Assembly: GCA_963580285.1 (NCBI GenBank)
Contig: OY757013.1
Location: forward strand, 135,901,027-135,965,026
Reading direction: 5' to 3'
From: Lucinisca nassula
Taxonomy: Eukaryota; Mollusca; Bivalvia; Lucinida; Lucinidae
Length of the DNA stretch: 64,000 bases
Made by a program: the position numbers and the translations under genes. The notes beneath the pieces are model-generated. The model was not told where the DNA came from, did not search any database, and saw only the letters and a list, made by a program, of their open reading frames with translations. Below, piece after piece: positions 56,831-64,000 of the stretch. Numbering within the stretch: position 1 is the stretch's first letter; every line of letters starts with the position of its first letter.

Positions 56831-57977
56831 TCTATCTTGTTGTTGTTGTATATCTATAAGGCATTTTATCGCTGCCTATAATCTCCTGGTACTTAAGTAA
56901 GTCACTTGTGCATTTCCCTATGAGAAAAACACATGATGCTCCTATTACAATGCCCTTCAAAATCTTTTAGTGCTCCTTTTAATTATCTATCTCTGTTTAC
57001 TGCCAACCCCTCCTTCGAGTGAAAAGTACACCTGCACATAAGCCTCGTGTGAGGGAGTTGCAGTAAAAGAAGTAAAGGAATTCCAAGGCCCCCATCAGGC
57101 ATTAATTCATGCTTGATTGTATCACACACTGCGAGTCGGAACTACCATGGAAATACTAGAAATAAACGAAAACTAACCTTTTTCTGTCAAATAACGCTGC
57201 CGGAAGGTAAACAAAAGATTGGTACTCGATGTTTGTATTTTGCGCCAACTGTCAGACAGTTTGTCTATGAAAATGCAATAAGCGTCTCTGCAACATGGAT
57301 TAATAATAGAGAAGCAGTCATCGTGACGTTTTTGAAGAATCCGAATTTACAGTTTTTATTTATTTATTTGTTTTTATTTGGTCGGATAAGTAAAAAAGTA
57401 ATACATATAGCGGATTAAAATACGAAAAGGAGAAAAAAGAATCGTAAAAGATGAATGTTGTACTAGACTGGGGACCGACTGTGTGAAAGGCAGACATTTT
57501 ATTAGGTGGAAGAACGCGTGAACCATACACAGGAAGTTGTCTCGCATAGTCTCAACGAGAATTCACGTTTTTTGACCATCAAAAAATATTTATCAGGGAA
57601 GCGAATTACGTTGTTATGACAACGCGTGCACCTCTTAGTCTATAGACGGACATGTTCATGTCCGTAATATGGAGAGCAATCAACTGGCGCAGGTAACGAA
57701 AATTAAATAAACAAATACACAACCATAAGCACATACAGTATGAAATGACCCTCTGCGCGGGGAATTTGTCACGGCGCGGCGGCCAGATTGAATGCGTGGA
57801 TATTGTTATTGTCGATTATAGACCCCTGACTCCAATGGTCACTATAGAAATACTTCTTAATCCGCTTGAAGGGATTAAATGCCGCCAAACTTAATTTAAT
57901 AACTGTTTTGCGACTTAATAGGAATGTTAGCGAAATGTAAAACGCTTAAGTCAGTAGTAGAAAAAAATACATAATTA
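56831..57977. other. Stretch without recognised gene
   Basis: Contains a 101-codon frame (57113-57418) with a hydrophobic, AT-driven C-terminus and no family resemblance; I do not call it a gene. No clear repeat. Confidence 0.4.
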
Positions 57978-58455
57978 TACACCACAACCTCGATATAACA
58001 CTGTTCATTATAAAACGGTTATGAATATAACACGGTTTCATTTTGTTTGTATTGGCGTTCAACGGCCCAGTAAACACTATTTTCAGTCATTTTAGCCGGT
58101 CAGTTTACCTATCCCCACTATTCCTGGGCAGGCTTAATTCGTAAGCGGTTAACCAGTACAGTGCACATTCCTTCGTCAGAAACTGACAACTGCCCTTCTT
58201 GAATCAGCGGAAGGGAGAGAATGACCGTAGAAAAGATTTCATGATCAATCTCCACGAAAGAATGTTGTATCGAACCCGCGTCCTCCTGATCACCAGTCAG
58301 ACGCGCTTTGACTAAGCTACCGAGGCCGGCCACACGATAAATGGTCATTTTTCGATATAATCTCCACATTTTGTTTGGATATAACACGGTTTTGTTAACT
58401 AACACGATTTCTGCTTTGGTCCCCATCAATAGTGTTATAAAGAGGTTGTGGTGTA
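57978..58455. mobile_element. pogo/Tigger-like MITE carrying a nested SINE
   Basis: The ends tacaccacaacctcgatata and, on the other strand, tacaccacaacctctttata are inverted with two mismatches over 24 bases. Interior 'ataacacggtt' blocks repeat. The 'acctcgatataac' terminus is typical of pogo/Tigger MITEs; the assignment is inference. About 290 bp of its interior is a later SINE insertion. Confidence 0.8.
58042..58333 (-). mobile_element. tRNA-headed SINE nested in the MITE
   Basis: Same family as 4617-4924, reverse strand, diverged (a short deletion near the box B side: 'gaatgttgtatcgaacccgc'). Head 'gaggccggcc' at the right end, tail 'attggcgttcaacggcccag' at the left. Confidence 0.85.
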
Positions 58456-58565
58456 CAGCAGCAAGTTATATTGTTGGTGTCCATGTGACCATTATCCACC
58501 AATAAAATATAAAACTGGGTGCAAAGAGAAAATAGTGCAATGAAATTGAAGGACCTTCAAGTACC

Positions 58566-58790
58566 CATCACGACAACACGCCTGTGTAATTATGAACCCT
58601 TGAACCCCACTTTTGTATAGTAAAACAGGGGTTTACAGGGGTAAACCTTTTTTTCTTATTTCTGCTCTAGAATATAGATTTATGGTTCTAACGTATCGAG
58701 GCGGTTCTAACGTGTACCCACAATCTATATTTTAGAGCAGAAATAAGAAAAAAAATCACAATTTTCATCTTAATCATTTTATACACCGGA
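58566..58790. mobile_element. Foldback MITE (agaaccgcctc family), right end decayed
   Basis: Left end 'catcacgacaacacgcctgt', internal 'ttcttatttctgctctagaa', degenerate hairpin 'tctaacgtatcgaggcggtt', then 'ttttagagcagaaataagaa'. The right terminus is not recognisable. Confidence 0.65.
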
Positions 58791-59264
58791 CCGACTTTTT
58801 CGGTACCTAATTATGAAGTGCAATCAATAGCATGCCACTAAAGTGAGATTCGGTTAATGGGTACATCTCCCCTGTAAACAGTAAGACCACTCTTGTATGC
58901 CGAGGGCGCTTTAGTCGCATGTATGCCATGTGACCAAATGACGTAGACATCGTTGCTATGGGGATCACGAGATCTGCAGAAAAACAACCATGGATTGGCC
59001 GACGATTCTGCAGACGACCTACGCAGTATAGATAATCACCACACCACCTTTTTATATCCTGAAAAAAAAAATCAAACTGCAAGTTATTACCTTTGCTATA
59101 TTTATTGAAATAAACTTTCTCAAATTTCAGCAAGATTTTTTTTTGTCCGCACACTTATCTTGTGCGCAACAAGATATTATCTAAAACGCACAACTTATAA
59201 AAATGATCATGTTCCTTCCCGAATTCGTAGTTTTCCTTTTTCTTTTTTTTTTTCTTTTTTTTTT

Positions 59265-59415
59265 TCCAAACCCCTTGATTTTTTTCGGTTTCGGTATAAA
59301 CTAAAGACATGATTAGTGTCTTTAATAATATATTAAAGCTCGTCCCTGTAAAATTGTCTAAGGCTCATTGATTATATTTAATTATTAAACTCACTGACCA
59401 TGCATTTGTTATACA
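59265..59415. mobile_element. Diverged foldback element, relative of 45046-45168
   Basis: 'gattagtgtctttaataata', 'ccctgtaaaattgtctaagg' and 'gattatatttaattattaaa' follow the reverse complement of 45046-45168 with indels. 58791-59264 before it has only poly-T runs and a reverse-strand chance frame. Confidence 0.65.
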
Positions 59416-59994
59416 AGTATGGTTGTCAAACGCGAATTAGATTCTTCGGATATGGCCAACTTGTATTTTGTACATGCCCATACTTAGTTCCAATAAGGCA
59501 CTTTGCGTATCCTTCAGTCATTTGGTTTGCAAGTTTATGAAGTTGCGTGACAGAAGTCAGTAGCTTCAATAGTGTATTCAAACATGGCCACGACTGGATT
59601 ATACGATTTGGCATGTGCATCAAGCAAAGACACAGATCAGCATGTGCATACTTGCAGTATAATAAAAAGCAGCCATGCATTGACAATTTCGAATCGACTA
59701 CACGAAAGCACCGCCTAATCTAAGATTTCACTGGCTACACATGCCAAATTGTATCCAGTCCTGTGTACTTGCCCAATACTGATATAATCTCAGCGGAAGT
59801 AATTATTGTGCAAGGCAATTTCTTTGCGCGGAAAAGAAAATCATTTGTTATTTTTGAGCCATGCAATATAACATCTGGTTTATAGCATGCACAGAAATTC
59901 AAATCAGTCTGCTGATAATAGGCTTCGTTGCATGGGCATGAGGCACATGTTCAGAACTCAAGCTTTGATGCCAGATGTTAAACTAAACAAACGT

Positions 59995-60143
59995 CCCAGC
60001 AGGCACACGCCGCAAGGGCAACGTCAAATCAACGTCGGTGCAACGTCACGACGTTGCACCGGCGTTGATGTGACGTTGCATAAAAGTCATGACGTTGCAC
60101 CGACGTCAATGTGACGTCAAAATTACGTCATGTGCCTGCTGGG
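59995..60143. mobile_element. 149-bp MITE with CCCAGCAGGCACA ends
   Basis: CCCAGCAGGCACA (59995-60007) is exactly inverted at 60131-60143. The interior is made of 'aacgtc' and 'gacgttgcaccg' repeats that pair in several ways. A second copy lies at 61053-61191. 59416-59994 shows nothing else. Confidence 0.88.
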
Positions 60144-60338
60144 GTAAATCCTGACCTACAGCCATCAGTATAAACTGTCTTTGTTTTTCGTGACATGGCT
60201 TATGTATTTGAGCCCCGCCAAGCGAATTTGGGTCTTCGAGCATTCCGTCATGACAAGTTTTAACTGCGCATGCCCAGCCATTCAGAAGGGCCAGGGATAT
60301 GGCTTTTTGTCTGAAGGTTCCTCTTGATTCAATGCTTG

Positions 60339-60412
60339 TATGAGCGAGCAGCGAAGGTTCTGGCGAGACTGCGCGGATGCGCAGGCTCGCCTGAACCTTC
60401 GCTGCTCGCATA
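60339..60412. repeat. Near-perfect 74-bp hairpin
   Basis: gcgagcagcgaaggttc and gaaccttcgctgctcgc pair over 17 bases; inside, 'tggcgag.ctgcgc' and 'gcgcag.ctcgcct' pair again around a 'gga' loop. No repeat of it elsewhere in the window. 60145-60335 is otherwise unremarkable. Confidence 0.82.
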
Positions 60413-60639
60413 GGCGATAAGTACCAAAATCGCTTGACGGGGCCCATTTATTAATTCGCGCTTACAGTAGATACCTGAAATAATGGAATACGGCATACTT
60501 GAACAGGACCCTTAAAAAAGTTTGTACATGCTTAAATCATTTGAGAACAGCCTTATTCCGGGCATCAATGCTCAAATGAGCAAGTCCCTAAACGAGTGTG
60601 AATGAAATTTGCCCCGGACATGAATGTCTTTTGTTTGTT

Positions 60640-60908
60640 TGATTTGAGGTTTAACGTCACCGTCAACAATTTTAAGTTCATTTTGGAGACGTTGCGTCCA
60701 ATTTTGTGGGACTTTTACCCGACATTGAGATGAAATGACATCTCAAGCCCTGCCGCCAAATGAAACCAATACGGTTTATTAGCACCGCTTTGCCTGGGCA
60801 GTCTTAGATCCTCTAAGCGATTTACCTGTACTCGTGTGCGGATCGGTTTCAGATCTGCGTGGAAGCATCATGCAGCCCATTTATTTCTTCAAGCCCGAGC
60901 GGGCCGTC
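60640..60908 (-). mobile_element. Reverse-strand SINE (same family as 1117-1420)
   Basis: (T)TTG run, 'gatttgaggtttaacgtcac', 'ttgtgggacttttacccgac', 'catctcaagccctgccgcca', 'gcgatttacctgtactcgtg', 'gcatcatgcagcccatttat'. Nearly full length. Confidence 0.85.
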
Positions 60909-61052
60909 GGACATGAATGTCAAAATTCCAAATGATTATTTGCATGGTTATATTTCGGAAAAGCCAAATAACAAGTTCTGTAAATTTGGGCAAAACAGCT
61001 TTATCGGTATTTCGTGTTAACAATCGTTAACGCTTTCAGTCTCACCATACAT

Positions 61053-61191
61053 CCCAGCAGGCACACGTCGCTAGCGCAACCTCAAACCAACGTCAGTGCA
61101 ACGTTGCACCGACGTTGATGTGACCTTGCATGAACGTAATGACGTCGCACCGTCGTTGATGTGACGTCACAATTACGTCGTATGCCTGCAT
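61053..61191. mobile_element. CCCAGCAGGCACA MITE, second copy
   Basis: Starts cccagcaggcacac and ends with a decayed 'tatgcctgcatgg'; the interior has the same 'aacgtcagtgcaacgttgca' pattern as 59995-60143. Confidence 0.82.
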
Positions 61192-61385
61192 GGATGTAGT
61201 TGAGTATGATAACAAATGTTACACTGACACTTAGGTTTACTTTTACTGCATAACGCATCGAAACGATATAATAGGGTTATGGCATTAACATTGGTGCTCA
61301 CTGTCCCATGCCGCCACATCCAAGGACGCGAGTATGCACGGGGACAATATTCCAATAATTTGTTTCTGCATCAGTACCAGTAGTT

Positions 61386-61643
61386 TTGACCTCAAAATAT
61401 ACGTTTTCATTTAATGACCATTTTAAAGTAAACCACACTTCTATCAGGTCAGAGATAAAATCCTTCCGCGTATGGTACGCTGACTTGTTTTTCGATCAGA
61501 AAAGTGTGACTTTTGTATTCCATCCGTTTACGATGGAATTTTCGCATTTTGTAGCACTGGGGTTATTGAAGGTCCGTGCTTACAGAGTATACTTTGATAA
61601 CCCTGGTAGCACAGTGCATCCTACCGATTTGGTTATGATCTAG
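61386..61643 (+). CDS. Open frame of 85 residues, unrecognised
   Basis: Starts MTSKYTFSFNDHF, ends HPTDLVMI. Mixed composition with aromatic residues, not low-complexity and not from a repeat seen in the window. It may be an exon of a host gene, but I know no family for it, and flanking splice sites are not convincing. Confidence 0.2.
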   Translation: MTSKYTFSFNDHFKVNHTSIRSEIKSFRVWYADLFFDQKSVTFVFHPFTMEFSHFVALGLLKVRAYRVYFDNPGSTVHPTDLVMI

Positions 61644-61902
61644 TTTATTTGAATTCTGGGCCCTGAAGTTACTGAGATACATTTCACTTGTTATTAGCCG
61701 GGCATTTACGGTAGCATTTGCAAGCACTCAGCGTAATGCCAAAGCGAGTTGTTTACAGTCTTTGTTGTTGCGTGGGCAACTGAGATTGGACAAATATATT
61801 GAAATTGGAGGAAATGGGTGACATAATTGTAGTGTTAATCACTGTAAATTCGCATTAGATGTTATGCAGTCGTAAATGAAGTCATTATGTTAACTTAACG
61901 AC

Positions 61903-62007
61903 ATGGAAAAAAAGCTGAAGTTACGAGAGTTCTGCTCACATCGGTTCAGTGAGATTCATGAGGACTTAAACTTGCAATGTATGAGATGCAACCTTTTATT
62001 TATTACT
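61903..62007 (+). CDS. Possible first coding exon (35 codons) with splice donor
   Basis: ATG at 61903 opens MEKKLKLREFCSHRF and reaches CMRCNLLFIT, followed directly by a strong donor GTAAGT at 62008. Hydrophilic start and a CxxC pair look protein-like. Unread further; no family recognised. It could be chance. Confidence 0.2.
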
Positions 62008-62136
62008 GTAAGTTGTATGCAGAGTTATGCATGTAGCAGTGCTTCTCATATCTAGGTTATTTTTTCTCTCAGCGAACGGGAGGGCCAACGTTGCTCCACC
62101 TTAGTCCAGAGTGACTCAGCTATCGAGGCAAACTCT

Positions 62137-62369
62137 TTAACCCTTGTCCTGCTGAATATTTAAATATGATTATCATATTATCTACTACTGATTACCACTA
62201 CTGATTATCAGCCAATCAGATTACTTGATGCAAATTATTGCAACAAATTCACAAACTGGATGACCAACAATGAAGATCCTGATCAGATGGCTTCTGCAGA
62301 AGCCATCTGATCTGGATCTACATTGTTTCAAAGATAAGGCATATTCGGGCTCAGCAGGACAAGGGTTAA
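62137..62369. mobile_element. TTAA-flanked palindrome MITE (best copy of its family)
   Basis: TTAA then CCCTTGTCCTGCTGA at the left and TCAGCAGGACAAGGG then TTAA at the right: 14-15-bp inverted ends inside a TTAA duplication. A perfect 32-bp palindrome sits at 62281-62312 (arm gatcagatggcttctg). CCC-starting ends in TTAA fit piggyBac-type elements. Related: 25515-25735, 52353-52555 and the array at 29290-30410. Confidence 0.87.
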
Positions 62370-63027
62370 AAAGCTGTAAAATTTTAAACACATTTTAATA
62401 AAGCCTTTTTAGGGTGCAGAGACAAAAGTCTGTTAAATTATTTAGGTCTCATGATCAAGATAGCTGTCATGGTAAACATGTTATAAAAATCTTGTCAGGA
62501 ACCCAAATCAGCTGAGCGATTGAGGTTAATCTGTCCTCTGGTTTATTATTTTATACAACCAAACACTTTATTGAGCAATGTGAAAAAGTCGGTCTTCTTG
62601 TATTGCCGTTTTTCTTGGAAAGTAATTTGTGACGGTTTTTTTTATGCAAAAACCTGTCTGGTTGCATAAAGATAACAAATCTGTAGACTTAAATATGTTC
62701 TTCAAGGATTCGAGTCAGTTGTATTTGACAGATAATTTTGCGACAGGATTCTTAGCTGTTCTCTGAAAATTTATTTTGCTGCTTACTTCAGAATGCATTG
62801 CAATACTAAGTCAATTGTAAACACTACGATTATGGTCTTCTTTATAAAAATCCTATTCAAGCATTCAAATAGTTGCAGATAATATGCGGATTCACATTGT
62901 TCAAATTTTAGTTTTAGCCTACTTGCGCTGAGCAATTTATTTTTGTTGTGCATTTTAGTTTTAATCTGTGCCTTTTAGATTGTTGCCATATGTTCTGTCG
63001 AGATACAGAGGCGCCTCGATACAACAG
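62370..63027. other. AT-rich stretch without recognised gene
   Basis: No frame, repeat or hairpin that I can support. Confidence 0.45.
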
Positions 63028-63289
63028 TATAATTCGAGCAATTTGACATGAGACTGGTGACCTATATTACCATAATTTCACACCCGACTGAATGCATATA
63101 TTCATCTTCGCCGTTTTCATAAGAGATCAATAGTGTTATTCAGTACATAGAGGTCGAAAAATGGGTCGCCATTTATGAGATGCCGAAAAATCACGAGACG
63201 TTTACGAAAACCGACCTATTAGGCGAAAACACTGACTAATTTATTCTTTGCATGAAGGTCAGTCTCATGTTAAATTGCACCAGCTACAC
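63028..63289. mobile_element. MITE, relative of 26828-27291
   Basis: Ends 'tataattcgagcaatttgac' and 'cagtctcatgttaaattgc'; the interior follows 26828-27291 ('ctatattaccataatttcac', 'aatgggtcgcc', 'cgagacgtttacgaaaaccg', 'ctaatttattctttgcatga') without the internal duplication. Confidence 0.82.
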
Positions 63290-63439
63290 TTACTGGCGTT
63301 AGAAACAATTTGCCATTATATAGAAATCTAATACGGAGTAGTAGAATAGGTTACACACTTTCTGACTTGACCATAATGTTTAATATTCTGAATCGTTTGC
63401 AGGATAAAATGCATTCTTACTTTTCCAATACAAAAGCAT

Positions 63440-63990
63440 ATGCGTCAGAGTTTGACCTAGGCACAAAGAATGTCAAGGTCAACCCAAGGTCACCATTTTA
63501 GCACTTTATGATGGGCCGATGTCCCAGATGCTTTTATCAAGTTTCGTGGAAATCTACCCAGTGGTTCTGGAGAAGACTATTTTTGAAGGGTTTTTACCAT
63601 ATATGGCTTGGCGGCCATTTTGTTCATGTGACCTGGACCCCATGAGCAAATTTTGGTTTTACCCATCCCATAGAGGCTCCATATGAAATTTGACTTCAAT
63701 CGGCCAAAGGGTTTCCGAGGAGAAGCAGTTCGAAAATTTTCACATTTTTCGCCTCGGCGAGGCTATACTAAATGGAATGTAATATTTGGCAAGTTCATTG
63801 GTTAGATCTAATTGATATCTATCAATAGGCAAAAATTAGTTAAATATTCCAATCGGTTAAGTCACTATCACCAATTTTCACAAACGGGTTACGGACGGAC
63901 AGACAGACTGACAGAATGACATGGTGATTTTAGGGCACTCTTAGAAAATCAACCGACTTCAGTCGGTCGCTTTTTCTGCGGGTCGTGCAA
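63440..63990. repeat. End part of another repeat-cored element (hydrophobic frames are shadows)
   Basis: 'ggaaatctacccagtggttc', 'ggagaagcagttcgaaaatt' and an 'acggacggacagacagactg' tract near 63890 resemble the tail/head region of repeat-cored elements. A small hairpin 'ccgacttcagtcgg' is at 63953-63966. The core repeat is not evident within the window. Confidence 0.55.
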
Positions 63991-64000
63991 TTTGAATATC

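Noticed and set aside
57113..57418. A 101-codon frame as a host gene
   Set aside because: The C-terminal third is AT-driven hydrophobic sequence; no family, start context or splice signals.

Overview
The window looks like a stretch of animal, most likely bivalve mollusc, nuclear genome that consists almost entirely of repeats. The clues are head-to-tail cores of 150-180 bp units behind a hairpin and 'gtccgt' head (the tandem-repeat-cored element style known from bivalves, e.g. pearl), several tRNA-derived SINE families with a shared 3' tail, many foldback MITEs, and LINE, Penelope-like and Ty3/gypsy sequences. I recognise no conserved host gene. A few short open frames could be exons but lack family support. 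The species cannot be told from the sequence alone; a venerid-type bivalve is a guess.

Layout. (1) 1-18505: a 5.4-kb unit repeated in tandem, three near-identical copies (the first cut by the window edge) plus a more diverged partial fourth. Each unit holds two arrays of a ~165-bp repeat, a SINE, a diverged SINE, a tRNA-Lys-like SINE, a second tRNA-headed SINE with a 10-bp target duplication, and two hairpin MITEs. (2) 18506-20240: further arrays (~165 bp, then ~145 bp). (3) 20325-24210: a foldback MITE, a 2.7-kb minisatellite of 39-bp units (about 70 copies), and a 31-bp degenerate repeat. (4) 24.4-28 kb: MITEs, including TTAA-flanked ones, and a SINE. (5) 28.0-35.15 kb: an intact LINE ORF1 (28164-28928), a ~292-bp higher-order repeat, and a decayed LINE ORF2 whose N-terminus carries a 2A-like GDVQPNPGP motif. 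(6) 35243-43604: an almost pristine Ty3/gypsy LTR retrotransposon with 341-bp LTRs differing at 2 positions, a tRNA-Leu primer-binding site, gag, a textbook -1 frameshift site, and a very long pol. (7) 44.2-52.6 kb: MITEs, a reverse-strand reverse-transcriptase pseudogene, a 4-kb long-inverted-repeat element with a tandem-repeat-cored element inside it, and SINEs. (8) 52.7-55.7 kb: a LINE reverse-transcriptase remnant joined to a reverse-oriented copy of the ~165-bp array family. (9) 55.7-64 kb: SINEs, a pogo/Tigger-like MITE with a nested SINE, CCCAGCAGGCACA-ended MITEs, and TTAA MITEs.

The most unusual unit is the LTR retrotransposon. Gag has two predicted membrane segments. Pol is expressed through a T TTA AAC slippery site followed by a possible H-type pseudoknot. 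Behind the integrase, Pol carries about 500 extra residues with two Cys-rich clusters, two C2H2 zinc fingers and an acidic region. Its catalytic residues are intact and its LTRs nearly identical, so it inserted recently, although gag has one in-frame UGA. All other reverse transcriptases in the window have lost a catalytic aspartate.
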